A stretch of DNA of 64,000 bases, from the NCBI GenBank assembly GCA_911728435.2, contig OU452205.1, positions 20,020,080 to 20,084,079 of the forward strand. The letters run 5' to 3'. The notes beneath the pieces are model-generated. The model was not told the DNA's origin and made no database searches. It saw nothing but the letters and a program-made list of their open reading frames with translations. Position numbers and translations under genes: made by a program. Numbering within the stretch: position 1 is the stretch's first letter; each line of letters starts with the position of its first letter. Source of the stretch: Apoderus coryli (Eukaryota; Arthropoda; Insecta; Coleoptera; Attelabidae). Of the stretch, positions 1 to 14,200 are shown in pieces.

Positions 1-141
1 AGAAATTAGATTAAGCATAAAAAAGCAAATTAGAACGAATTAGAGCGTTTTGTTACTAAAATTTTGGTATTTAGAATTAAACTTTTCAAATGGCTCCCAA
101 AAAGCTGTTTTCTCACTTAGAATTTAAAAGTAAATTTTATT

Positions 142-250
142 AGTAGATTTAGCGCGTTTTGTTACTAAAATTTTGTTATTTAGAATTAAACTTTTCAAAT
201 GGCTCCCAAAAAGCTGTTTTCTCACTTAGAAATTAAAAGTAAATTTTATT
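142..250. repeat. 109-bp deletion variant of the satellite monomer (first example)
   Basis: This unit goes straight from ATTAGT to AGATTTAGCGCG, missing the 39-bp block that in full units reads through AGATTAAGCATAAA and GCAAATTAGAAC. The same junction recurs dozens of times, for example near 2762, 5685, 5935, 6783, 10344, 13106, 16391, 22588, 25788, 33163, 40317 and 47644. It often follows a unit with the variant TTTTGGTATTTAG, so it travels as part of a multi-unit cassette and is not a repeated independent deletion. Confidence 0.9.
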
Positions 251-2865
251 AGTCTAAAGAAATTAGATTAAGCATAAAAAAGCAAATTAGAACGAATTAG
301 AGCGTTTTGTTACTAAAATTTTGGTATTTAGAATTAAACTTTTCAAATGGCTCCCAAAAAGCTGTTTTCTCACTTAGAATTTAAAAGTAAATTTTATTAG
401 TCAAAAGAAATTAGATTAAGCATAAAAAAGCAAATTAGAACGAATTAGAGCGTTTTGTTACTAAAATTTTGTTATTTAGAATTAAACGTTTCAAATGGCT
501 CCCAAAAAGCTGTTTTCTCACTTAGAAATTAAAAGTAAATTTTATTAGTCAAAAGAAATTAGATTAAGCATAAAAAAGCAAATTAGAACTAATTAGAGCG
601 TTTTGTTACTAAAATTTTGTTATTTAGAATTAAACTTTTCAAATGGCTCCCAAAAAGCTGTTTTCTTACTTAGAATTTAAAAGTAAATTTTATTAGTGAA
701 AATAAGTTAGATTAAGCGTAAATAAGCAATTTAGAACGAATTAGCGCGTTTTGTTACTAAAATTTTGATATTTAGAATTAAACGTTCAAATGGCTCACAA
801 AAAGCTGTTTTCTCACTTAGAATTTAAAAGTAAATTTTATTAGTCAAAATAAGTTAGATTAAGCGTAAATAAGCAATTTAGAACGAATTAGCGCGTTTTG
901 GTACTAAAATTTTGTTATTTAGAATTAAACTTTTCAAATGGCTCCCAAAAAGCTGTTTTCCCACTTAGAATTTAAAAGTAAATTTTATTAGTCTAAAGAA
1001 ATTAGATTAAGAATAAAAAAGCAAATTAGAACGAATTAGAGCGTTTTGTTACTAAAATTTTGTTATTTAGAATTAAACTTTTCAAATGGCTCCCAAAAAG
1101 CTGTTTTCTTACTTAGAATTTAAAAGTAAATTTTATTAGTGAAAATAAGTTAGATTAAGCGTAAATAAGCAATTTAGAACGAATTAGAGCGTTTTGTTAC
1201 TAAAATTTTGTTATTTAGAATTAAACTTTTCAAATGGCTCCCAAAAAGCTGTTTTCTTACTTAGAATTTAAAAGTAAATTTTATTAGTGAAAATAAGTTA
1301 GATTAAGCGTAAATAAGCAATTTAGAACGAATTAGCGCGTTTTGGTACTAAAATTTTGTTATTTAGAATTAAACTTTTCAAATGGCTCCCAAAAAGCTGT
1401 TTTCTCACTTAGAATTTAAAAGTAAATTTTATTAGTGAAAATAAGTTAGATTAAGCGTAAATAAGCAATTTAGAACGAATTAGCGCGTTTTGTTACTAAA
1501 ATTTTGATATTTAGAATTAAACGTTCAAATGGCTCACAAAAAGCTGTTTTCTCACTTAGAATTTGAAAGTAAATTTTATTAGTAAAAATAAGTTAGATTA
1601 AGCGTAAATAAGCAATTTAGAACGAATTAGCGCGTTTTGTTACTAAAATTTTGATATTTAGAATTAAACGTTCAAATGGCTCACAAAAAGCTGTTTTCTC
1701 ACTTAGAATTTGAAAGTAAATTTTATTAGTAAAAATAAGTTAGATTAAGCGTAAATAAGCAATTTAGAACGAATTAGCGCGTTTTGTTACTAAAATTTTG
1801 ATATTTAGAATTAAACGTTCAAATGGCTCCCAAAAAGCTGTTTTCTCACTTAGAATTTAAAAGTAAATTTTATTAGTCAAAAGAAATTAGATTAAGCATA
1901 AAAAAGCAAATTAGAACTAATTAGAGCGTTTTGTTACTAAAATTTTGTTATTTAGAATTAAACGTTTCAAATGGCTCCCAAAAAGCTGTTTTCTCACTTA
2001 GAAATTAAAAGTAAATTTTATTAGTTAAAAGAAATTAGATTAAGCATAAAAAAGCAAATTAGAACGAATTAGAGCGTTTTGTTACTAAAATTTTGTTATT
2101 TAGAATTAAACTTTTCAAATGGCTCCCAAAAAGCTGTTTTCTTACTTAGAATTTAAAAGTTAATTTTATTAGTCAAAAGAAATTAGATTAAGCATAAAAA
2201 AGCAAATTAGAACGAATTAGAGCGTTTTGTTACTAAAATTTTGTTATTTAGAATTAAACTTTTCAAATGGCTCCCAAAAAGCTGTTTTCTCACTTAGAAT
2301 TTAAAAGTTAATTTTATTAGTCAAAAGAAATTAGATTAAGCATAAAAAAGCAAATTAGAACGAATTAGAGCGTTTTGTTACTAAAATTTTGTTATTTAGA
2401 ATTAAACTTTTCAAATGGCTCCCAAAAAGCTGTTTTCTCACTTAAAATTTAAAAGTAAATTTTATTAGTCAAAAGAAATTAGATTAAGCATAAAAAAGCA
2501 AATTAGAACGAATTAGAGCGTTTTGTTACTAAAATTTTGTTATTTAGAATTAAACTTTTCAAATGGCTCCCAAAAAGCTGTTTTCTCACTTAGAAATTAA
2601 AAGTAAATATTATTAGTGAAAATAAGTTAGATTAAGCGTAAATAAGCAATTTACAACGAATTAGCGCGTTTTGTTACTAAAATTTTGTTATTTAGTATTA
2701 AACGTTCAAATGGCTCCCAAAAAGCTGTTTTCTCACTTAGAATTTAAAAGTAAATTTTATTAGTAGATTTAGCGCGTTTTGTTACTAAAATTTTGTTATT
2801 TAGAATTAAACTTTTCAAATGGCTCCCAAAAAGCTGTTTTCACACTTAGAATTTAAAAGTAAATT

Positions 2866-5227
2866 TTATTAGTCAAAAGAAATTAGATTAAGCATAAAAA
2901 AGCAAATTAGAACGAATTAGAGCGTTTTGTTACTAAAATTTTGTTATTTAGAATTAAACTTTTCAAATGGCTCCCAAAAAGCTGTTTTCTTACTTAGAAT
3001 TTAAAAGTAAATTTAATTAGTGAAAATAAGTTAGATTAAGCGTAAATAAGCAATTTACAACGAATTAGCGCGTTTTGTTACTAAAATTTTGTTATTTAGT
3101 ATTAAACGTTCAAATGGCTCCCAAAAAGCTGTTTTCTCACTTAGAATTTAAAAGTAAATTTTATTAGTGAAAATAAGTTAGATTAAGCGTAAATAAGCAA
3201 TTTAGAACGAATTAGCGTGTTTTGTTACTAAAATTTTGTTATTTAGAATTATACGTTCAAATGGCTGCCAAAAAGCTGTTTTCTCACTTAGAATTTAAAA
3301 GTAAATTTTATTAGTCTAAAGAAATTAGATTAAGCATAAAAAAGCAAATTAGAACGATTTAGCGCGTTTTGTTACTAAAATTTTGTTATTTAGAATTAAA
3401 CTTTTCAAATGGCTCCCAAAAAGCGGTTTTCTCACTTAGAATTTAAAAGTAAATTTTATTAGTGAAAATAAGTTAGATTAACCGTAAATAAGCAATTTAG
3501 AACGAATTAGCGCGTTTTGTTACTAAAATTTTGTTATTTGGAATTAAACGTTCAAATGGCTGCCAAAAAGCTGTTTTCTCACTTAGAATTTAAAAGTAAA
3601 TTTTATTAGTGAAAATAAGTTAGATTAACCGTAAATAAGCAATTTAGAACGTATTAGAGCGTTTTGTTACTAAAATTTTGTTATTTAGAATTAAACGTTT
3701 CAAATGGCTCCCAAAAAGCTGTTTTCTCACTTAGAAATTAAAAGTAAATTTTATTAGTCAAAAGAAATTAGATTAAGCATAAAAAAGCAAATTAGAACGA
3801 ATTAGAGCGTTTTGTTACTAAAATTTTGTTATTTAGAATTAAACTTTTCAAATGGCTCCCAAAAAGCTGTTTTCTCACTTAGAATTTAAAAGTTAATTTT
3901 ATAAGTCAAAAGAAATTAGATTAAGCATAAAAAAGCAAATTAGAACGAATTAGAGCGTTTTGTTACTAAAATTTTGTTATTTAGAATTAAACTTTTCAAA
4001 TGGCTCCCAAAAAGCTGTTTTCTCACTTAGAAATTAAAAGTAAATTTTATTAGTCAAAAGAAATTAGATTAAGCATAAAAAAGCAAATTAGAACGAATTA
4101 GAGCGTTTTGTTACTAAAATTTTGTTATTTAGAATTAAACTTTTCAAATGGCTCCCAAAAAGCTGTTTTCTTACTTAGAATTTAAAAGTAAATTTAATTA
4201 GTGAAAATAAGTTAGATTAAGCGTAAATAAGCAATTTACAACGAATTAGCGCGTTTTGTTACTAAAATTTTGTTATTTAGTATTAAACGTTCAAATGGCT
4301 CCCAAAAAGCTGTTTTCTCACTTAGAATTTAAAAGTAAATTTTATTAGTGAAAATAAGTTAGATTAAGCGTAAATAAGCAATTTAGAACGAATTAGCGTG
4401 TTTTGTTACTAAAATTTTGTTATTTAGAATTATACGTTCAAATGGCTGCCAAAAAGCTGCTTTCTCACTTAGAATTTAAAAGTAAATTTTATTAGTCTAA
4501 AGAAATTAGATTAAGCATAAAAAAGCAAATTAGAACGATTTAGCGCGTTTTGTTACTAAAATTTTGTTATTTAGAATTAAACTTTTCAAATGGCTCCCAA
4601 AAAGCGGTTTTCTCACTTAGAATTTAAAAGTAAATTTTATTAGTGAAAATAAGTTAGATTAACCGTAAATAAGCAATTTAGAACGAATTAGCGCGTTTTG
4701 TTACTAAAATTTTGTTATTTGGAATTAAACGTTCAAATGGCTGCCAAAAAGCTGTTTTCTCACTTAGAATTTAAAAGTAAATTTTATTAGTGAAAATAAG
4801 TTAGATTAACCGTAAATAAGCAATTTAGAACGTATTAGAGCGTTTTGTTACTAAAATTTTGTTATTTAGAATTAAACGTTTCAAATGGCTCCCAAAAAGC
4901 TGTTTTCTCACTTAGAAATTAAAAGTAAATTTTATTAGTCAAAAGAAATTAGATTAAGCATAAAAAAGCAAATTAGAACGAATTAGAGCGTTTTGTTACT
5001 AAAATTTTGTTATTTAGAATTAAACTTTTCAAATGGCTCCCAAAAAGCTGTTTTCTCACTTAGAATTTAAAAGTTAATTTTATAAGTCAAAAGAAATTAG
5101 ATTAAGCATAAAAAAGCAAATTAGAACGAATTAGAGCGTTTTGTTACTAAAATTTTGTTATTTAGAATTAAACTTTTCAAATGGCTCCCAAAAAGCTGTT
5201 TTCTCACTTAGAAATTAAAAGTAAATT
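2866..5227. repeat. Higher-order repeat: two tandem 1,181-bp copies of eight monomers
   Basis: Rare variants recur at a constant offset of 1,181 bp: ATTTAATTAG (3011 and 4192), CAATTTACAACG (3051 and 4232), GCGTG (3215 and 4396), AACCGTAAATAAG (3480 and 4661, again 3627 and 4808) and ATAAGTC (3901 and 5082). The period equals eight monomers. Outside this span the match at this offset breaks: the unit before 2866 has CACAC and that before 4047 has CTCAC. Related cassettes with the same order of variants occur again near 8.9-10.2, 11.3-12.5, 24.6-25.8 and 30.8-32.0 kb. Confidence 0.9.
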
Positions 5228-8200
5228 TTATTAGTCAAAAGAAATTAGATTAAGCATAAAAAAGCAAATTAGAACGAATTAGAGCGTTTTGTTACTAAAA
5301 TTTTGTTATTTAGAATTAAACTTTTCAAATGGCTCCCAAAAAGCTGTTTTCTCACTTAGAATTTAAAAGTTAATTTTATTAGTCAAAAGAAATTAGATTA
5401 AGCATAAAAAAGCAAATTAGAACGAATTAGAGCGTTTTGTTACTAAAATTTTGTTATTTAGAATTAAACTTTTCAAATGGCTCCCAAAAAGCTGTTTTCT
5501 CACTTAAAATTTAAAAGTAAATTTTATTAGTCAAAAGAAATTAGATTAAGCTAAAAAAGCAAATTAGAACGAATTAGAGCGTTTTGTTACTAAAATTTTG
5601 GTATTTAGAATTAAACTTTTCAAATGGCTCCCAAAAAGCTGTTTTCTCACTTAGAATTTAAAAGTAAATTTTATTAGTAGATTTAGCGCGTTTTGTTACT
5701 AAAATTTTGTTATTTAGAATTAAACTTTTCAAATGGCTCCCAAAAAGCTGTTTTCTCACTTAGAAATTAAATGTAAATTTTATTAGTCTAAAGAAATTAG
5801 ATTAAGCATAAAAAAGCAAATTAGAACGAATTAGAGCGTTTTGTTACTAAAATTTTGGTATTTAGAATTAAACTTTTCAAATGGCTCCCAAAAAGCTGTT
5901 TTCTCACTTAGAATTTAAAAGTAAATTTTATTAGTAGATTTAGCGCGTTTTGTTACTAAAATTTTGTTATTTAGAATTAAACTTTTCAAATGGCTCCCAA
6001 AAAGCTGTTTTCTCACTTAGAATTTAAAAGTAAATTTTATTAGTCAAAAGAAATTAGATTAAGCATAAAAAAGCAAATTAGAACGAATTAGAGCGTTTTG
6101 TTACTAAAATTTTGTTATTTAGAATTAAACGTTTCAAATGGCTCCCAAAAAGCTGTTTTCTCAATTAGAAATTAAAAGTAAATTTTATTAGTCAAAAGAA
6201 ATTAGATTAAGTATAAAAAAGCAAATTAGAACGAATTAGAGCGTTTAGTTACTAAAATTTTGTTATTTAGAATTAAACTTTTCAAATGGCTCCCAAAAAG
6301 CTGTTTTCTTACTTAGAATTTAAAAGCTAATTTGATTAGTCAAAAGAAATTAGATTAAGCATAAAAAAGCAAATTAGAACGAATTAGAGCGTTTTGTTAC
6401 TAAAATTTTGTTATTTAGAATTAAACTTTTCAAATGGCTCCCAAAAAGCTGTTTTCTCACTTAGAATTTAAAAGTTAATTTTATTAGTCAAAAGAAATTA
6501 GATTAAGCATAAAAAAGCAAATTAGAACGAATTAGAGCGTTTTGTTACTAAAATTTTGTTATTTAGAATTAAACTTTTCAAATGGCTCCCAAAAAGCTGT
6601 TTTTTCACTTAAAATTTAAAAGTAAATTTTATTAGTCAAAAGAAATTAGATTAAGCATAAAAAAGCAAATTAGAACGAATTAGAGCGTTTTGTTACTAAA
6701 ATTTTGGTATTTAGAATTAAACTTTTCAAATGGCTCCCAAAAAGCTGTTTTCTCACTTAGAATTTAAAAGTAAATTTTATTAGTAGATTTAGCGCGTTTT
6801 GTTACTAAAATTTTGTTATTTAGAATTAAACTTTTCAAATGGCTCCCAAAAAGCTGTTTTCTCACTTAGAAATTAAAAGTAAATTTTATTAGTCTAAAGA
6901 AATTAGATTAAGCATAAAAAAGCAAATTAGAACGAATTAGAGCGTTTTGTTACTAAAATTTTGTTATTTAGAATTAAACGTTTCAAATGGCTCCCAAAAA
7001 GCTGTTTTCTCACTTAGAAATTAAAAGTAAATTTTATTAGTCAAAAGAAATTAGATTAAGCATAAAAAAGCAAATTAGAACGAATTAGAGCGTTTTGTTA
7101 CTAAAATTTTGTTATTTAGAATTAAACTTTTCAAATGGCTCCCAAAAAGCTGTTTTCTCACTTAGAATTTAAAAGTTAATTTTATTAGTCAAAAGAAATT
7201 AGATTAAGCATAAAAAAGCAAATTAGAACGAATTAGAGCGTTTTGTTACTAAAATTTTGTTATTTAGTTAAACTTTTCAAATGGCTCCCAAAAAGCTGTT
7301 TTCTCACTTAGAATTTAAACGTTAATTTTATTAGTCAAAAGAAATTAGATTAAGCATAAAAAAGCAAATTAGAACGAATTAGAGCGTTTAGTTACTAAAA
7401 TTTTGTTATTTAGAATTAAACTTTTCAAATGGCTCCCAAAAAGCTGTTTTCTCACTTAAAATTTAAAAGTAAATTTTATTAGTCAAAAGAAATTAGATTA
7501 AGCATCAAAAAGCAAATTAGAACGAATTAGAGCGTTTTGTTACTAAAATTTTGGTATTTAGAATTAAACTTTTCAAATGGCTCCCAAAAAGCTGTTTTCT
7601 CACTTAGAATTTAAAAGTAAATTTTATTACTAGATTTAGCGCGTTTTGTTACTAAAATTTTGTTATTTAGAATTAAACTTTTCAAATGGCTCCCAAAAAG
7701 CTGTTTTCTCACTTAGAAATTAAAAGTAAATTTTATTAGTCTAAAGAAATTAGATTAAGCATAAAAAAGCAAATTAGAACGAATTAGAGCGTTTTGTTAC
7801 TAAAATTTTGGTATTTAGAATTAAACTTTTCAAATGGCTCCCAAAAGCTGTTTTCTCACTTAGAATTTAAAAGTAAATTTTATTAGTAGATTTAGCGCGT
7901 TTTGTTACTAAAATTTTGTTATTTAGAATTAAACTTTTCAAATGGCTCCCAAAAAGCTGTTTTCACACTTAGAATTTAAAAGTAAATTTATTAGTCAAAA
8001 GAAATTAGATTAAGCATAAAAAAAGCAAATTAGAACGAATTAGAGCGTTTTGTTACTAAAATTTTGTTATTTAGAATTAAACTTTTCAAATGGCTCCCAA
8101 AAAGCTGTTTCTCACTTAGAATTTAAAAGTAAATTTTATTAGTCTAAAGAAATTAGATTAAGCATAAAAAAAGCAAATTAGAACGATTTAGCGCGTTTTG

Positions 8201-11200
8201 TTACTAAAATTTTGTTATTTAGAATTAAACGTTTCAAATGGCTCCCAAAAAGCTGTTTTCTCACTTAGAAATTAAAAGTAAATTTTATTAGTCAAAAGAA
8301 ATTAAGCATAAATAAGCAATTTAGAACGAATTAGCGCGTTTTGGTACTAAAATTTTGTTATTTAGAATTAAACTTTTCAAATGGCTCCCAAAAAGCTGTT
8401 TTCTCACTTAGAATTTAAAAGTAAATTTTATTAGTCTAAAGAAATTAGATTAAGAATAAAAAAGCAAATTAGAACGATTTAGCGCGTTTTGTTACTGAAA
8501 TTTTGTTATTTAGAATTAAACTTTTCAAATGGGTCCCAAAAAGCTGTTTTCTCACTTAGAATTTAAAAGTAAATTTTATTAGTGAAAATAAGTTAGATTA
8601 AGCGTAAATAAGCAATTTAGAACGAATTAGCGCGTTTTGTTACTAAAATTTTGATATTTAGAATTAAACGTTCAAATGGCTCCCAAAAAGCTGTTTTCTC
8701 ACTTAGTATTTAAAAGTAAATTTTATTAGTCAAAAGAAATTAGATTAAGCATAAAAAAGCAAATTAGAACGAATTAGAGCGTTTTGTTACTAAAATTTTG
8801 TTATTTAGAATTAAACGTTTCAAATGGCTCCCAAAAAGCTGTTTTCTCACTTAGAAATTAAAAGTAAATTTTATTAGTCAAAAGAAATTAGATTAAGCAT
8901 AAAAAAGCAAATTAGAACGAATTAGAGCGTTTTGTTACTAAAATTTTGTTATTTAGAATTAAACTTTTCAAATGGCTCCCAAAAAGCTGTTTTCTTACTT
9001 AGAATTTAAAAGTAAATTTAATTAGTGAAAATAAGTTAGATTAAGCGTAAATAAGCAATTTACAACGAATTAGCGCGTTTTGTTACTAAAATTTTGTTAT
9101 TTAGAATTAAACGTTCAAATGGCTCCCAAAAAGCTGTTTTCTCACTTAGAATTTAAAAGTAAATTTTATTAGTGAAAATAAGTTAGATTAAGCGTAAATA
9201 AGCAATTTAGAACGAATTAGCGTGTTTTGTTACTAAAATTTTGTTATTTAGAATTATACGTTCAAATGGCTGCCAAAAAGCTGTTTTCTCACTTAGAATT
9301 TAAAAGTAAATTTTATTAGTCTAAAGAAATAAGATTAAGCATAAAAAAGCAAATTAGAACGATTTAGCGCGTTTTGTTACTAAAATTTTGTTATTTAGAA
9401 TTAAACTTTTCAAATGGCTCCCAAAAAGCGGTTTTCTCACTTAGAATTTAAAAGTAAATTTTATTAGTGAAAATAAGTTAGATTAAGCGTAAATAAGCAA
9501 TTTACAACGTATTAGAGCGTTTTGTTACTAAAATTTTGTTATTTAGAATTAAACTTTTCAAATGGCTCCCAAAAAGCGGTTTTCTCACTTAGAATTTAAA
9601 AGTAAATTTTATTAGTGAAAATAAGTTAGATTAAGCGTAAATAAGCAATTTACAACGAATTAGCGCGTTTTGTTACTAAAATTTTGTTATTTGGAATTAA
9701 ACGTTCAAATGGCTGCCAAAAAGCTGTTTTCTCACTTAGAATTTAAAAGTAAATTTTATTAGTGAAAATAAGTTAGATTAAGCGTAAATAAGCAATTTAG
9801 AACGTATTAGAGCGTTTTGTTACTAAAATTTTGTTATTTAGAATTAAACGTTTCAAATGGCTCCCAAAAAGCTGTTTTCTCACTTAGAAATTAAAAGTAA
9901 ATTTTATTAGTCAAAAGAAATTAGATTAAGCATAAAAAAGCAAATTAAAACGAATTAGAGCGTTTTGTTACTAAAATTTTGTTATTTAGAATTAAACTTT
10001 TCAAATGGCTCCCAAAAAGCTGTTTTCTCACTTAGAATTTAAAGTTAATTTTATAAGTCAAAAGAAATTAGATTAAGCATAAAAAAGCAAATTAGAGCGT
10101 TTTGTTACTAAAATTTTGTTATTTAGAATTAAACTTTGCAAATGGCTCCCAAAAAGCTGTTTTCTCACTTAGAAATTAAAAGTAAATTTTATTAGTCAAA
10201 AGGAATTAGATTAAGCATAAAAAAGCAAATTAGAACGAATTAGAGCGTTTTGTTACTAAAATTTTGGTATTTAGAATTAAACTTTTCAAATGGCTCCCAA
10301 AAAGCTGTTTTCTCACTTAGAATTTAAAAGTAAATTTTATTAGTAGATTTAGCGCGTTTTGTTACTAAAATTTTGTTATTTAGAATTAAACTTTTCAAAT
10401 GGCTCCCAAAAAGCTGTTTTCACACTTAGAATTTAAAAGTAAATTTTATTAGTCAAAAGAAATTAGATTAAGCATAAAAAAGCAAATTAGAACGAATTAG
10501 AGCGTTTTGTTACTAAAATTTTGTTATTTAGAATTAAACTTTTCAAATGGCTCCCAAAAAGCTGTTTTCTCACTTAGAATTTAAAAGTAAATTTTATTAG
10601 TCTAAAGAAATTAGATTAAGCATAAAAAAGCAAATTAGAACGATTTAGCGCGTTTTGTTACTAAAATTTTGTTATTTAGAATTAAACGTTTCAAATGGCT
10701 CCCAAAAAGCTGTTTTCTCACTTAGAAATTAAAAGTAAATTTTATTAGTCAAAAGAAATTAAGCATAAATAAGCAATTTAGAACGAATTAGCGCGTTTTG
10801 GTACTAAAATTTTGTTATTTAGAATTAAACTTTTCAAATGGCTCCCAAAAAGCTGTTTTCTCACTTAGAATTTAAAAGTAAATTTTATTAGTCTAAAGAA
10901 ATTAGATTAAGAATAAAAAAGCAAATTAGAACGATTTAGCGCGTTTTGTTACTGAAATTTTGTTATTTAGAATTAAACTTTTCAAATGGGTCCCAAAAAG
11001 CTGTTTTCTCACTTAGAATTTAAAAGTAAATTTTATTAGTGAAAATAAGTTAGATTAAGCGTAAATAAGCAATTTAGAACGAATTAGCGCGTTTTGTTAC
11101 TAAAATTTTGATATTTAGAATTAAACGTTCAAATGGCTCCCAAAAAGCTGTTTTCTCACTTAGTATTTAAAAGTAAATTTTATTAGTCAAAAGAAATTAG

Positions 11201-14200
11201 ATTAAGCATAAAAAAGCAAATTAGAACGAATTAGAGCGTTTTGTTACTAAAATTTTGTTATTTAGAATTAAACGTTTCAAATGGCTCCCAAAAAGCTGTT
11301 TTCTCACTTAGAAATTAAAAGTAAATTTTATTAGTCAAAAGAAATTAGATTAAGCATAAAAAAGCAAATTAGAACGAATTAGAGCGTTTTGTTACTAAAA
11401 TTTTGTTATTTAAATTAAACGTTTCAAATGGCTCCCAAAAAGCTGTTTTCTTACTTAGAATTTAAAAGTAAATTTTATTAGTGAAAATAAGTTAGATTAA
11501 GCGTAAATAGGCAATTTACAACGAATTAGCGCGTTTTGTTACTAAAATTTTGTTATTTAGTATTAAACGTTCAAATGGCTCCCAAAAAGCTGTTTTCTCA
11601 CTTAGAATTTAAAAGTAAATTTTATTAGTGAAAATAAGTTAGATTAAGCGTAAATAAGCAATTTAGAACGAATTAGCGTGTTTTGTTACTAAAATTTTGT
11701 TATTTAGAATTATACGTTCAAATGGCTGCCAAAAAGCTGTTTTCTCACTTAGAATTTAAAAGTAAATTTTATTAGTCTAAAGAAATTAGATTAAGCATAA
11801 AAAAGCAAATTAGAACGATTTAGCGCGTTTTGTTACTAAAATTTTGTTATTTAGAATTAAACTTTTCAAATGGCTCCCAAAAAGCTGTTTTCTCACTTAG
11901 AATTTAAAAGTAAATTTTATTAGTGAAAATAAGTTAGATTAAGCGTAAATCAGCAATTTAGAACGAATTAGCGCGTTTTGTTACTAAAATTTTGTTATTT
12001 GGAATTAAACGTTCAAATGGCTGCCAAAAAGCTGTTTTCTCACTTAGAATTAAAAGTAAATTTTATTAGTGAAAATAAGTTAGATTAAGCGTAAATAAGC
12101 AATTTAGAACGTATTAGAGCGTTTTGTTACTAAAATTTTGTTATTTAGAATTAAACGTTTCAAATGGCTCCCAAAAAGCTGTTTTCTCACTTAGAAATTA
12201 AAAGTAAATTTTATTAGTCAAAAGAAATTAGATTAAGCATAAAAAAGCAAATTAGAACGAATTAGAGCGTTTTGTTACTAAAATTTTGTTATTTAGAATT
12301 AAACTTTTCAAATGGCTCCCAAAAAGCTGTTTTCTCACTTAGAATTTAAAAGTTAATTTTATTAGTCAAAAGAAATTGGATTAAGCATAAAAAAGCAAAT
12401 TAGAACGAATTAGAGCGTTTTGTTACTAAAATTTTGTTATTTAGAATTAAACTTTTCAAATGGCTCCCAAAAAGCTGTTTTCTCACTTAGAATTTAAAAG
12501 TTAATTTTATAAGTCAAAAGAAATTAGATTAAGCATAAAAAAGCAAATTAGAACGAATTAGAGCGTTTTGTTACTAAAATTTTGTTATTTAGAATTAAAC
12601 TTTTCAAATGGCTCCCAAAAAGCTGTTTTCTCACTTAGAAATTAAAAGTAAATTTTATTAGTCAAAAGAAATTAGATTAAGCATAAAAAAGCAAATTAGA
12701 ACGAATTAGAGCGTTTTGTTACTAAAATTTTGTTATTTAGAATTAAACTTTTCAAATGGCTCCCAAAAAGCTGTTTTCTTACTTAGAATTTAAAAGTTAA
12801 TTTTATTAGTCAAAATTAATTAGATTAAGCATAAAAAAGCAAATTAGAACGAATTAGAGCGTTTTGTTACTAAAATTTTGTTATTTACAATTAAACTTTT
12901 CAAATGGCTCCCAAAAAGCTGTTTTCTCACTTAGAAATTAAATGTAAATTTTATTAGTCTAAAGAAATTAGATTAAGCATAAAAAAGCAAATTAGAACGA
13001 ATTAGAGCGTTTTCTTACTAAAATTTTGGTATTTAGAATTAAACTTTTCAAATGGCTCCCAAAAAGCTGTTTTCTCACTTAGAATTTAAAAGTAAATTTT
13101 ATTAGTAGATTTAGCGCGTTTTGTTACTAAAATTTTGTTATTTAGAATTAAACTTTTCAAATGGCTCCCAAAAAGCTGTTTTCTCACTTAGAATTTAAAA
13201 GTAAATTTTATTAGTCAAAAGAAATTAGATTAAGCATAAAAAAGCAAATTAGAACGAATTAGAGCGTTTTGTTACTAAAATTTTGTTATTTAGAATTAAA
13301 CGTTTCAAATGGCTCCCAAAAAGCTGTTTTCTCACTTAGAAATTAAAAGTAAATTTTATTAGTCAAAAGAAATTAGATTAAGCATAAAAAAAGCAAACTA
13401 GAACGAATTAGAGCGTTTTGTTACTAAAATTTTGTTATTTAGAATTAAACTTTTCAAATGGCTCCCAAAAAGCTGTTTTCTCACTTAGAATTTAAAAGTA
13501 AATTTTATTAGTGAAAATAAGTTAGATTAAGCGTAAATAAGCAATTTAGAACGAATTAGCGCGTTTTGTTACTAAAATTTTGTTATTTAGAATTAAACGT
13601 TCAAATGGCTGCCAAAAAGCTGTTTTCTCACTTAGAATTTAAAAGTAATTTTATTAGTGAAAATAAGTTAGATTAAGCGTAAATAAGCAATTTAGAACGT
13701 ATTAGAGCGTTTTGTTACTAAAATTTTGTTATTTAGAATTAAACGTTTCAAATGGCTCCCAAAAAGCTGTTTTCTCACTTAGAAATTAAAAGTAAATTTT
13801 ATTAGTCAAAAGAAATTAGATTAAGCATAAAAAAGCAAATTAGAACGAATTAGAGCGTTTTGTTACTAAAATTTTGTTATTTAGAATTAAACTTTTCAAA
13901 TGGCTCCCAAAAAGCTGTTTTCTCACTTAGAATTTAAAAGTTAATTTTATTAGTCAAAAGAAATTAGATTAAGCATAAAAAAGCAAATTAGAACGAATTA
14001 GAGCGTTTTGTTACTAAAATTTTGTTATTTAGAATTAAACTTTTCAAATGGCTCCCAAAAGCTGTTTTCTCACTTAGAATTTAAAAGTTAATTTTATTAG
14101 TCAAAAGAAATTAGATTAAGCATAAAAAAGCAAATTAGAACGAATTAGAGCGTTTTGTTACTAAAATTTTGTTATTTAGAATTAAACTTTTCAAATGGCT

